From positions 124,001 to 188,000 of the forward strand of contig NZ_PSYR01000001.1 in the NCBI RefSeq assembly GCF_003333315.1: 64,000 nucleotides of DNA, given 5' to 3'. The DNA comes from Acidiferrobacter thiooxydans. Lineage in GTDB: Bacteria; Pseudomonadota; Gammaproteobacteria; Acidiferrobacterales; Acidiferrobacteraceae. Below, in pieces: positions 33,072 to 42,385 of this stretch. A model generated the notes under the pieces. That model did no database searches. It had not been told where the DNA came from and saw only the letters and a list, made by a program, of their open reading frames with translations. The number at the start of each line of letters is the position of its first letter. Position 1 is the first letter of the stretch. The translations under genes and the position numbers were made by a program.

Positions 33072-33695
33072 ATGCTGCTAAGCGTGCCGTCGTCTCACCG
33101 CGTCCTCGTCAACCTCTGGAAACCGTTCCTGGTGTTGGTCGGCGGACTTTTCGTCTTGCGCTACCTAAAGCGTGGCCTCTACCAGGCGCTCGTGCTCCTG
33201 CAGCGCAACAGCCTGTTCTCGGCAGGAACCTTGCACGCCATCGGGCGCTACGTTACGGTCCTGCTCTACGTCCTGCTCGTGCTCGTGGCCTTGCGCATCG
33301 CCGGTTTCCCGGTAAGCGGCGTGCTCGATACCTTTACGGGATTCCTGGCGGTCCTGGGGGTCGGCATGGTCGCGGTCTGGACGATCCTTAGCAACATCAC
33401 TGCCACGTTCTTCATGTTGATCTGGCGGCCGTATCAGCTCGGTCAGCATATAGAGGTCCTGCCGGATGGCATCAAGGGCAAAGTCCTTGACAGCAATCTC
33501 ATGTACACCGAGGTCGAGGAGCCTCATGGCAGCACGGTCCTCATCCCCAACAACCTGTTTTTCCAGAAATACGTCCGTCGTCTGCCCCTACCGGTCAAAT
33601 CCACGGTATTGCTGTCCGCCCAGCTGCGCGCGGGCGTGGTGGGCGGCGAAGACGAGGATGGGCCGCGCGCACCCGGCCCTGTGGTGCGGGATTAG
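33072..33695 (+). CDS. Small MscS-like mechanosensitive channel protein
   Basis: 207 residues from the ATG at 33072. Three hydrophobic segments (FLVLVGGLFVL, VTVLLYVLLVLVALRIAG, FLAVLGVGMVAVWTILSNIT) lead into the MscS beta domain: RPYQLGQHIEVLPDGIKGKV, then VLIPNNLFFQKYVRR. The third helix has the Gly/Ala-rich pore-lining character of MscS TM3. The large C-terminal alpha/beta vestibule is absent, so it is a minimal version of about 200 residues. It may be cotranscribed with phoBR. Osmotic role is inferred from the family. Confidence 0.8.
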   Translation: MLLSVPSSHRVLVNLWKPFLVLVGGLFVLRYLKRGLYQALVLLQRNSLFSAGTLHAIGRYVTVLLYVLLVLVALRIAGFPVSGVLDTFTGFLAVLGVGMVAVWTILSNITATFFMLIWRPYQLGQHIEVLPDGIKGKVLDSNLMYTEVEEPHGSTVLIPNNLFFQKYVRRLPLPVKSTVLLSAQLRAGVVGGEDEDGPRAPGPVVRD

Positions 33696-33701
33696 GCAGC
33701 C

Positions 33702-34514
33702 GTGCGCTTGGCCTGGCCGCGCGCCGCCCTCCCAGGCGCCCATCGGTCTCGGTATGGCACCGGTCTATCCCCGGTATCCCGGATCAGCCCCCGGCGGGCC
33801 TTTATGGTGCTGGCGTGCGCCCTCTGTGCGCCGGGCCATGCCCGTGCCGCCGCCCCCGTCCCGAAGCATGCCTTGAGCGCCCAGGTCGGGCTCGGCTATG
33901 CGGCCACCACCGGGACCAGCAATACACGGACCCTGAACACCAATGATCATGTGCGCTACGAGCGCGGCCTGTGGCGCTATGCGGGACGGCTGAGCTACGA
34001 TTACGCGGCAAGCCTTGGCATCGTGAACGCCAATCGGCTCGCACTCGACCTTAAGGCGTCGCATTATTTCAGCGGCGAGAAGGAAAACTTCCTCCTCGTG
34101 ACCTTGGGTTATGTCCGCAATCCGTTCGACGGATACCGTCACTATGAAGTCGAGTCGGTGGGCGCCGGCCACCAGTTCTTGCGTCATGGTCCCATGCGTT
34201 TCAAGATCGACGCGGGCGCCGGCCTTCGCCAGAACACCTACTTCACGGGGGCGCGCAACGATGTCCCGGTGCTGAGGTTGGCAGCCGACTATCATTGGCA
34301 ACTCAGCAAAAAAAGCCTATTCAGCCAACGCGTGGCGGTCCTGGGCGCGAGCACCGGCACGCTGCTTACCTCGAGCACCGGGCTTACCGCGCCGATCAGC
34401 GGAAGGCTCGCATTGAAGCTTTCGGAGATCGTCGATCACTATACGAGCGCACCGGCGGGCTTCAAGCCCACCTCGACGTTCACGACCCTGAACCTCATTT
34501 ATAACTTTCCTTGA
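33702..34514 (+). CDS. DUF481-type outer-membrane beta-barrel protein
   Basis: The frame opens with a GTG at 33702, giving 270 residues, but an ATG at 33804 (MVLACALCAPGHARA) would give a cleaner signal peptide, so the start is uncertain. The mature protein begins near ALSAQVGLGYAATTGTSNTR, followed by alternating strands (LSYDYAASLGIVNANRLALD, FLLVTLGYVRNPFDGYRH, KIDAGAGLRQNTYF) and a final YNFP. This is the YdiY/DUF481 salt-inducible barrel pattern. It lies 6 bp after the MscS-like gene. Function unknown. Confidence 0.82.
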   Translation: MRLAWPRAALPGAHRSRYGTGLSPVSRISPRRAFMVLACALCAPGHARAAAPVPKHALSAQVGLGYAATTGTSNTRTLNTNDHVRYERGLWRYAGRLSYDYAASLGIVNANRLALDLKASHYFSGEKENFLLVTLGYVRNPFDGYRHYEVESVGAGHQFLRHGPMRFKIDAGAGLRQNTYFTGARNDVPVLRLAADYHWQLSKKSLFSQRVAVLGASTGTLLTSSTGLTAPISGRLALKLSEIVDHYTSAPAGFKPTSTFTTLNLIYNFP

Positions 34515-34541
34515 GCTTGCGCATGCCGCCCATCGGCCGCC

Positions 34542-34889
34542 ATGTATAAGCGTCGCGCGCGCCTCGCCTTCGCGTCATCCGCGCCGGGGCTTGCCGAACG
34601 CGCATCGCACATCGCCTTGGCGCGGGCCGGCGATTGGGTGGAGGCCTGTTCTTGCCCGGCCGGCGCGGTCCCTTCGGCGTGCGACCTCCTGGTGACACTG
34701 GATCCGGCGGCATTAAAGGCGTGCCCGCCGCTTCCCCGCGGCTGCCGGCATGCGCACTGGCCGTTATCCGCGTCATCCCCGGAAGCCGATATCGCCTCCC
34801 GCGTGGACGGATTGGTGGGAGGTATGCGCCTCCTGGCACGGCTCGACGGTTCCGAGGCACCGGGAGGGCCTGCGCCGCGCTTGAAATAA
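34542..34889 (+). CDS. Degenerate ArsC / low-molecular-weight phosphatase-like protein
   Basis: 115 residues. The second half matches the thioredoxin-coupled arsenate reductase/LMW-PTP fold: CDLLVTLDPAALKACPPLPR followed by HAHWPLSASSPEADIASRV corresponds to the family's CDLVITLCD, CPVLP and HWGLPDP segments, and the protein ends in the usual helix. The N-terminal P-loop, which should read C-x5-R, is replaced by LAFASSAPGLAERASHIAL with no catalytic cysteine. It is therefore probably catalytically dead or a decaying gene. The ATG has no ribosome-binding site. Two long antisense ORFs over it lack any family resemblance. Family assignment is from memory of motifs. Confidence 0.5.
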   Translation: MYKRRARLAFASSAPGLAERASHIALARAGDWVEACSCPAGAVPSACDLLVTLDPAALKACPPLPRGCRHAHWPLSASSPEADIASRVDGLVGGMRLLARLDGSEAPGGPAPRLK

Positions 34890-35009
34890 TGGGCTTGGCA
34901 AACTGGGCGCGACCATGTATGAGGCACAAACGCGCCGCCGTGCACCGGAATCAGGCGCGCATCCGGGGGCGGTGTCTGCCAAACGCCTATTTTCCCAGGA
35001 TAAAGGGCG

Positions 35010-35025
35010 TGGCACGGAGCTTGCT
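35010..35025 (+). promoter_or_regulatory. Sigma-54 promoter upstream of gntR
   Basis: TGGCACG-GAGC-TTGCT matches the sigma-54 consensus (TGGCACG-N4-TTGCW) at every fixed position, with GG at -24 and GC at -12 correctly spaced. It lies 36 bp before the ATG of the GntR regulator in a 171-bp gene-free stretch. An activator site would be expected further upstream; I could not identify one. Confidence 0.65.
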
Positions 35026-35060
35026 CTTGCCTGTCTTAACAGGTTCTTAGGGCTCACATC

Positions 35061-35831
35061 ATGCACGATACCGCGTCCCTCCCCTCATCGTCCCTGCCGG
35101 CGCCGCTCTACACCCAGATCAAGGAGGCGCTGCGCGCCCGCATCCTCGACGGTTCGTACGCCCTCTTTGACCGGATGCCCTCGGAAAGCGAACTCATGAA
35201 GCGCTTTTCGGTCAGCCGCGTAACGGCCCGTCAGGCAGTAAGCCAGCTCTGTCAGGAGGGCTTGGTGTTCAAGGTCCAGGGCAAGGGCAGCTATGTGTCG
35301 CGCCCCCAGGTCTCGCAGTCGCTCACCGTGCTTCAGGGCCTAGGCGAGGCCATGCAGGAGTCGGGTCATATCACCTCGTCACGCCTCCTTGGGTCACGCT
35401 TTTTTGCCCCCGACGACACCTTGCGCGCGCGCCTCCAGATCGCCCCGCCCGGGCGCGTGGGTGAGATTCGCCGGGTGCGTTACGTGAACGGCGCCCCGGT
35501 GTCGCTCGATGTCTCGTATTTTCGTGAGGCCACCGCCCAGGCCCTGCTCGCCCATGATCTCGAGACGCGCGATATCTTCGCCATCCTCGAAAGCGACCTG
35601 CAATGCCCCCTGGGGCACGCCGAGCTCGACATCGGCGCTGCCGCGGCCGATGTCGATGCCGCCCACGCCCTGGAGATTCCCCCGGGGTCCCCGATCCTGC
35701 GCATGGATCGCCTCACCTTCGCGCGTGACGGCCGGCCGCTCGACTATGAGCACCTCTATTGCCGGGGAGATCAGTGGCGTTATCGGCTGCGTATCGAACG
35801 GACCGGCACCCATGGCAGAGGCGCGTCATGA
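35061..35831 (+). CDS. GntR-family (HutC/UTRA) transcriptional regulator
   Basis: 256 residues. N-terminal winged helix: PLYTQIKEALRARILDGSYA, RMPSESELMKRFSVSRVTAR and LVFKVQGKGSYVSRP, all typical GntR. The C-terminal UTRA effector domain (VGEIRRVRYVNGAPVSLDVS, ILRMDRLTFARDGRPLDYEH, YRGDQWRYR-like end) places it in the HutC group. It follows a strong sigma-54 promoter. Its stop overlaps by ATGA the start of the decayed flavoprotein gene, so the pair was one operon and the regulator may have outlived its target. Confidence 0.92.
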   Translation: MHDTASLPSSSLPAPLYTQIKEALRARILDGSYALFDRMPSESELMKRFSVSRVTARQAVSQLCQEGLVFKVQGKGSYVSRPQVSQSLTVLQGLGEAMQESGHITSSRLLGSRFFAPDDTLRARLQIAPPGRVGEIRRVRYVNGAPVSLDVSYFREATAQALLAHDLETRDIFAILESDLQCPLGHAELDIGAAAADVDAAHALEIPPGSPILRMDRLTFARDGRPLDYEHLYCRGDQWRYRLRIERTGTHGRGAS

Positions 35832-36470
35832 ACGTATCCAAGTTCACGATCAGCGTACTGGTCATGGGGGGTGGGACGGTAGGACCTGTGGCCGCCGTCA
35901 AGGCTAAGGAGGCCAACCCCCAGCTGCGCGTGCTGTTGCTTGGGAAGGTCGGCGTCGAGCGCCGCGGCGCGATCGTCATGGGCATGAACCGACTCCGCAA
36001 GGCCGTTCTGCCCGGCCACGCAACCCGGAACGGTATGTCAAGGGGATCACGATCACCCATGACGGCATAGTGAACCAGAAGACCATTCTGGCCTATGCCT
36101 AGGCCAGCTTTTCCATGGTGCGGAAGCCGGATCGCTGGGGGGCAAGTTCGAAAAGGACGCCAACGGCGAGTGTGCTATGAAGAAGGGCCACCACCCGGGC
36201 GCCTCTGTCCTGCCGATGCCCGAGGGCCAAAATATGAAAAAGGTGGGTGATCGCATCCTGGTCATGGGCGCGACGCCCGGGCGCGTTATCACCGACATCC
36301 CGGTTGACCGGGATCGCCCGCGCACGGCGGCCGTGACCGGCACCCCCGAGTACCGGGGCTGCAAGGAGGAATGCCTGGCACGCATCCGCGCCGGGGTGCG
36401 CTCGTCGTTCGGGGGCGCCCTGATCGCGGTCGCTATCCTGGGGCAGACCGGCCGGCTCCGGAGTTTATGT
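35828..36470 (+). pseudogene. Remnant of an AprA-like FAD flavoprotein (SdhA/FrdA superfamily)
   Basis: In the first frame the product begins with a flavin-binding start (SVLVMGGGTVGPVAAVKAK, then LLLGKVGVERRGAIVMGMN), and continues to LPGHAT. A one-base loss in a C run near 36025 shifts to a frame reading ERYVKGITITHDGIVNQKTI, which ends at an in-frame TAG (36100-36102) where relatives have Glu. A second one-base loss in a G run near 36140 leads to KFEKDANGECAMKKGHH and SVLPMPEGQNMKKV. Beyond about 36250 similarity fades, and the remaining two thirds of the about 550-residue enzyme is missing. These segments recall adenylylsulfate-reductase-alpha-like flavoproteins. The exact 3' limit is uncertain. 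Confidence 0.7.
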
Positions 36471-36526
36471 CAATGCGGAGACAGCGGTAAGGAAATTGTC
36501 ATATAGTCCCCCTACGATGCCGGGAC

Positions 36527-36563
36527 GGCCCGGTCGATCCGGTGGCGGATCGACCGGGCCTTT
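36527..36563 (+). terminator. Strong intrinsic-type hairpin before the porin gene
   Basis: GGCCCGGTCGATCC (36527-36540) and GGATCGACCGGGCC (36547-36560) form a perfect 14-bp stem with a GGTGGC loop, followed by TTTC. It lies after the decayed flavoprotein gene and only 21 bp before the porin start, so it either ends the gntR transcript or acts within the porin leader. Confidence 0.7.
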
Positions 36564-36583
36564 CACTGAAACGAGGGAGGAGT

Positions 36584-37846
36584 ATGAAGCACATTTCTCG
36601 GGCGGCCCTTGCGGCTGCCGTGTTGGTCTGCGTCGGTGCCGGCGATGCCCATGCCGGCCAGGGATTTTTCGGGGGCATGAAGGTCAACGGTGACATCCGC
36701 GCCTACGACTTCACGCGTCACTATAGCGGACCGGTGGCCGGCCAGCAGGCCTTCTCCGTGGGCGGCGCGCTCAATGTCTTGAGCGGGTCGGTCTATGGCT
36801 TCTCGGCGGGACTGAGCTTCTATACCGCGCACAATCTCGGTCTGAATAACCCCAACCCGGCCCTTGTGGATGGCACGCTCGCGGGTTACGACGGGATCAA
36901 TACCTTAGGCCAGGCCTTTGTCCAATATGACAATCGTCGGGTCCTAGTACGCGCCGGCGACCAATCCATCGCCAATCCCTGGATCAACGCCTCCGACTCG
37001 CGCATGATCCCGGCTACCTACCAGGCGTTGCTGGCGGCCGTGACGCCGATGACGGGGCTTACGATCTCGGCCATGCGCATCACGCGCTTCAAGAGCCGGA
37101 CGTCCGACGAGTTTTCGCGCACGGACCTCTACAACTCGACGAGCACCTTCAATATCGGCGGGACCGGCGGTCTTGCCGGCCGTCGGGAAACCGGGGCGGC
37201 CGCCGTTGGTGCCGATTACGACGCCCATGGTCTGAAGGCCGCGGTGTGGGGTTATCAATTCTATGACCTCGCCAAGATGGCCTATGCCCAAGGTTCTTAT
37301 GTGCTGCCCGGCGCGGTTGGACTGAAGCCCTTCGTGGGCGCGCAGGTGGTGCGCGAGACGGGCTCTGGACCGCAATATTTGGGCGCGGTCAATGCCACAG
37401 TGTACGGCGCGGTGGTCGGGGTCAAGCGTGCCGGAGACCAGATCACTCTCGGTTACGACGATCTGCCGGCCCATGCCGGGGCCTTCGGAAACGGTGACGT
37501 CGTCTCGCCGTATACGACCGGCTACGCCACCGACCCCTTGTATACGACCTCCATGATCCAGGGCATGATCGACCGCAAGACGACCGGTCACGCCGTCAAG
37601 GTCTCGGCCACGGCCTTCCTGTTCCAACACAAGGTGCGCCTGATCGCAAGCTTCGCGGATTACTTCAATACCCTCTATAGTGGTTACGCCTCGGCGCGCA
37701 CCAACGAGGCGGATCTGGATCTGACCTACTTCCTGGGCGGCCCCTTGAAAGGGCTCTCGATCCGCGATCGCATCGGTATTGCGCATAACCTGCCGGTCGT
37801 CCACCGTTTTGTCTACAACCGGCTGATGCTTGAGTACGACTTCTAG
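36584..37846 (+). CDS. OprD-like outer-membrane porin
   Basis: 420 residues from an ATG with GGGAGGAG upstream. The signal peptide ends at GDAHAG. The mature protein starts [16 protein letters not shown] and runs through many amphipathic strands ([59 protein letters not shown]), ending LMLEYDF with the barrel-closing phenylalanine. Length and the early strand pattern fit the OprD family of substrate-specific porins. Substrate unknown; adjacency to pstB could hint at phosphate or phosphorylated compounds, but that is speculation. Confidence 0.8.
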   Translation: MKHISRAALAAAVLVCVGAGDAHAGQGFFGGMKVNGDIRAYDFTRHYSGPVAGQQAFSVGGALNVLSGSVYGFSAGLSFYTAHNLGLNNPNPALVDGTLAGYDGINTLGQAFVQYDNRRVLVRAGDQSIANPWINASDSRMIPATYQALLAAVTPMTGLTISAMRITRFKSRTSDEFSRTDLYNSTSTFNIGGTGGLAGRRETGAAAVGADYDAHGLKAAVWGYQFYDLAKMAYAQGSYVLPGAVGLKPFVGAQVVRETGSGPQYLGAVNATVYGAVVGVKRAGDQITLGYDDLPAHAGAFGNGDVVSPYTTGYATDPLYTTSMIQGMIDRKTTGHAVKVSATAFLFQHKVRLIASFADYFNTLYSGYASARTNEADLDLTYFLGGPLKGLSIRDRIGIAHNLPVVHRFVYNRLMLEYDF

Positions 37847-37885
37847 CCGCCATCGCCCAGGTCCAGGGCCCGCGGGCGATGGCGG
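37847..37885 (+). terminator. Hairpin after the porin gene
   Basis: CCGCCATCGCCC (37847-37858) pairs perfectly with GGGCGATGGCGG (37874-37885), starting right after the porin stop codon. No T-run follows. It may mark the end of the porin mRNA. An extended -10-like TGGCATAAT (about 37971-37979) further down could start pstB transcription. Confidence 0.45.
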
Positions 37886-38042
37886 CCCGCGTGCCCTGGT
37901 GTCGCCGCGTCTTGGCGCGGCGCTCGCCGGTGGCGTCGCTGCGCCACCGTGCCGTCTCCTGGGAGAGCTGTGGCATAATGGGGCCAGCGCCCCGCCCTGG
38001 GAGTCGCATCCAAACGCTGAAGAACGGGCAGGATCCCTACCG

Positions 38043-38813
38043 ATGGAACCCGCGCAGAACGCCACCAAGATCACGATCCGGAACTTGCACTTTTATTACG
38101 GGAAGGAGGCCGCCCTTCACGATATCAATCTCGCCGTCGCCACGAATATGGTGACGGCATTCATCGGGCCGTCCGGTTGCGGCAAGTCGACCTTGTTGCG
38201 CACCTTCAACCGCATGTATGAGCTCTATCCTGACCAGAGGGCCACAGGCGAGATCTGGCTCGATGACCGCAATGTATTGCTGCCCGGCGAGGACCTCTAC
38301 CGCCTGCGTTCACGCATCGGGATGGTGTTTCAGAAACCGACGCCTTTTCCCATGTCCATCTATGAGAATGTGGCGTTCGGTATCCGGCTCTATGAGCGCC
38401 TCTCGAAGGCCGAGCTGGATGACCGCGTCGAGGAGGCCTTGCGTCAAGTAGCCCTGTGGGACGAGGTGAGCGCCAAGCTTGCGCAAAGCGGCATGAGCCT
38501 GTCGGGGGGGCAGCAGCAGCGCCTGTGCATGGCGCGCGCCGTGGCCCTAAAGCCCGAGGTCCTGTTGCTAGACGAGCCGGCGTCGGCCCTTGACCCGATA
38601 TCGACCCTGAAGATCGAGGAACTTATCTACGAACTGAAACAGAATTATACGATCGTGATCGTAACCCATAATATGCAGCAAGCGGCACGCGTTTCCGACT
38701 ATACTGCCTTTATGTACCTGGGTCGGATCGTCGAGTTCAACGACACGAATGCCATTTTCACCAACCCGACGTCCAAGCAGACAGAGGACTACATTACCGG
38801 GCGTTACGGCTGA
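38043..38813 (+). CDS. pstB: Phosphate ABC transporter ATP-binding protein
   Basis: 256 residues from the ATG at 38043. Walker [11 protein letters not shown]-loop [19 protein letters not shown] (the PFPMSI segment is characteristic of PstB), signature LSGGQQQR, Walker [16 protein letters not shown] and the H-loop [13 protein letters not shown]. Energises phosphate uptake and relays phosphate status to PhoR through PhoU. Unusually, pstS, pstC and pstA do not precede it; an OprD-like porin does. Confidence 0.97.
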   Translation: MEPAQNATKITIRNLHFYYGKEAALHDINLAVATNMVTAFIGPSGCGKSTLLRTFNRMYELYPDQRATGEIWLDDRNVLLPGEDLYRLRSRIGMVFQKPTPFPMSIYENVAFGIRLYERLSKAELDDRVEEALRQVALWDEVSAKLAQSGMSLSGGQQQRLCMARAVALKPEVLLLDEPASALDPISTLKIEELIYELKQNYTIVIVTHNMQQAARVSDYTAFMYLGRIVEFNDTNAIFTNPTSKQTEDYITGRYG

Positions 38814-38830
38814 TCAAGCCAGGAGTGACC

Positions 38831-40593
<1,763 letters not shown>

Positions 40594-40634
40594 GCGCGCT
40601 TTGGGTGTTCCGGGAAGGGGTCTGGCCGCCTGAA

Positions 40635-40665
40635 CGGCAAACGGACTCCTGGAGTCCGTTTGCCG
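40635..40665 (-). terminator. Perfect 15-bp hairpin downstream of adk
   Basis: CGGCAAACGGACTCC (40635-40649) and GGAGTCCGTTTGCCG (40651-40665) form an uninterrupted inverted repeat just past the adk stop, before the hemB start region. On the minus strand only a weak T-tract (GTTC) follows, but location and stability suit a transcript end for adk. Confidence 0.6.
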
Positions 40666-40672
40666 GGGATTT

Positions 40673-41737
40673 CTAGCGACGACCTTTGACGGCAGGCTTC
40701 TTCTTCGCGGCCGCCTTCTTGGGCGCGGCCTTTTTGACGACTGCCTTTTTCGCAGCCGCCTTCTTCTTCGGGGCGGCCTTCTTGACTACTGCCTTCTTCT
40801 TCGGGGCGGCCTTTTTGACGACTGCCTTTTTCGCAGCCGCCTTCTTCTTCGGGGCGGCCTTCTTGACCGCCGCCGCTTTCTTGGGCGCCGCCTTCTTGAC
40901 GACCGCTATTTTCGGGGCGGCCTTCTTAACGGCCGCTTTCTTCTTCGGGGCGGCCTTCTTGACCGGGGCCGCATTTTGCGAAACGGCCTCGTTACGCGCC
41001 GGGCTTGCCGCCTGCGGCTTCACAGATGGCCCCTTCGGCTTGGTGGGCGCCGGTGCCGTCATGGCCGGTCGCAGTGTGGCCAGGGGATGGATATGGCCCT
41101 CGATGATCGTCACCACCGTGCGGAATATCTCCTGGACATCGCCCTCACCGACGACGCGGCGCAGCTTATTCTGGCTTTTGTAATAGGTGATGAGCGGGGC
41201 GGTCTGCTGCTCGTAGATCTCGAGGCGCTTGCGGATCGTCTCTTCGTTGTCGTCGGATCGCTGCTGTAGCTCCCCGCCGCACTTGTCGCAACGCCCCGGC
41301 ACCTTGGGCGGCTGAAAATAGATGTTATACATCTGGCCGCATTTGGCACAGGTGCGCCGTCCCGTCAGGCGCTTTAAAAGGACCTCGGTATTGACGTCGA
41401 CGAGGAGCGCGAGCTGCAGGGGCTGGCCCAGGCGGGCGAGCAGTGAGTCAAGGGCTTGTGCTTGCGGGTTGTTGCGCGGAAAACCGTCGAGGATAAAGCC
41501 GTTTTTTGCGTCGGGTTGACTCAACCTGTCCTGGATCATGCCAAGGACGATCTCATCGCTTACGAGCTGACCCTGATCCATGGCCGCCTTGGCCCGTTTG
41601 CCAAGCTCGGTCCCCGCCGTGACGGCCGCTCGGAGGAGGTCACCCGTGGAGATTTGGGGGATTTTGTACTTTTCGACCAGCAGTTTCGATTGCGTCCCTT
41701 TTCCGGAGCCCGGCGCTCCCAATAGCACGATTCGCAT
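40673..41737 (-). CDS. adk: Adenylate kinase with C-terminal histone-H1-like basic tail
   Basis: 354 residues, about 140 longer than a normal adenylate kinase. Residues 1-220 are a complete enzyme: P-loop GAPGSGKGTQ, STGDLLRAAV, the NMP-binding DGFPRN, and a zinc-type LID with Cys130, Cys133, Cys150 and Cys153. After a Pro/Ala linker (about 225-257) the tail consists of KKAAPKKKAAVKKAAPK-type repeats to KGRR at the end, like the bacterial H1-like proteins. There is no frameshift or stop between the two parts, so this is one fused product. The tail may bind nucleic acid or polyphosphate, which would place AMP/ADP/ATP exchange at the nucleoid. The fusion's role is inference. Confidence 0.95.
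   Translation of the reverse strand: MRIVLLGAPGSGKGTQSKLLVEKYKIPQISTGDLLRAAVTAGTELGKRAKAAMDQGQLVSDEIVLGMIQDRLSQPDAKNGFILDGFPRNNPQAQALDSLLARLGQPLQLALLVDVNTEVLLKRLTGRRTCAKCGQMYNIYFQPPKVPGRCDKCGGELQQRSDDNEETIRKRLEIYEQQTAPLITYYKSQNKLRRVVGEGDVQEIFRTVVTIIEGHIHPLATLRPAMTAPAPTKPKGPSVKPQAASPARNEAVSQNAAPVKKAAPKKKAAVKKAAPKIAVVKKAAPKKAAAVKKAAPKKKAAAKKAVVKKAAPKKKAVVKKAAPKKKAAAKKAVVKKAAPKKAAAKKKPAVKGRR
40679..40975. repeat. Low-complexity repeat encoding the adk basic tail
   Basis: Degenerate tandem repeats built on a 20-base unit close to TTCTTCGGGGCGGCCTTCTT, with GACTGCC spacers, translate on the minus strand as KKAAPKKKA-type repeats. Several units are identical at DNA level, indicating recent slippage or recombination, so tail length may vary between strains. 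Confidence 0.8.
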
Positions 41738-41972
41738 GGTTGTCTCGCTTTGGTTTTAAATTGACCTAGTAGAGGTTTTTTATATGTTTTCCCTGAGCAG
41801 GGCCGTCCCATATCGTAAGCTACCCGCTGCATCCCTTGACGTCAATGATTTTAGGGGATGAAGGCGGGGGATAAAAAAATCTGCGACACATCCTGTATTA
41901 CGGACGCTTTTGCGCTACGCTTACGGCATTTTGCGGGGCCCCGCAGGGTCTCGCCTCCGGAGGGGGTTCTCG

Positions 41973-42329
41973 ATGTCGGGAATACCGGATTTTAACGATA
42001 CCGAACTCTGGGTGGCGCGCTCGGCGCTGACGGAGCGCTACGGTAAGGCGGTGGCCTTGGAGCTCGCCGACAGTGAGCTGCGGCTCGACCCCGAGTCGAC
42101 CGCCCTGACCGTTTGTCCCACGATCTTCTGGTCCGAGCGGTCCGCCCATTTCGTCGTTTTCAAGGTCGGCGAGGGGCGTTACCGATGTCAGTTCTTTTAT
42201 GGCCCCAACGAGCATTACGGGACCGGCCGGGACGTCTATGACGACATCGGGGAGTGCGTAACCCACGTGTTACAGCTGCAGGCCGATCACGAAAGCCGCC
42301 GCGACTCACCGCCCGGCGCCAACACCTGA
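41973..42329 (+). CDS. Conserved-looking hypothetical protein, first gene of the PPi cluster
   Basis: 118 residues from the ATG at 41973 with GGAGGGGG upstream. Begins SGIPDFNDTELWVARSALTE and ends in VTHVLQLQADHESRRDSPPG. The middle (FWSERSAHFVVFKVGEGRYR, QFFYGPNEHYGTGRDVYDDI) looks like a small alpha/beta protein without membrane segments. I do not recognise the family. It lies 56 bp upstream of pfp, same strand, probably cotranscribed. The 235-bp divergent spacer to adk is AT-rich near 41755-41785 and likely holds both promoters. Confidence 0.75.
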   Translation: MSGIPDFNDTELWVARSALTERYGKAVALELADSELRLDPESTALTVCPTIFWSERSAHFVVFKVGEGRYRCQFFYGPNEHYGTGRDVYDDIGECVTHVLQLQADHESRRDSPPGANT

Positions 42330-42385
42330 TTACCGAACCCGATGTCTTTTTCCTTTCATCCAGTCCTAGGAGCACAAAGAGAGTC

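Noticed and set aside
33702-33803. Treating the ATG at 33804 as the certain start of the DUF481 protein
   Set aside because: It gives a better signal peptide but lacks a ribosome-binding site. The GTG at 33702 follows the previous stop by 6 bp, so I kept the longer form and flagged the doubt.
34495-34945. Minus-strand ORFs of 144 and 148 residues opposite the ArsC-like gene
   Set aside because: Arg/Pro/Ala-rich without family features; the plus-strand frame has segment-level resemblance to the ArsC fold.
36495-36507. Pho box before the porin gene
   Set aside because: TTGTCAT at about 36496 matches 6 of 7 consensus positions, but neither neighbouring 11-bp register holds a second repeat, so it is not called as a feature.
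40679-40975. Tandem repeats as a CRISPR or minisatellite array
   Set aside because: The repeats maintain one reading frame in phase with adk and encode the Lys/Ala tail; units have no uniform spacers.
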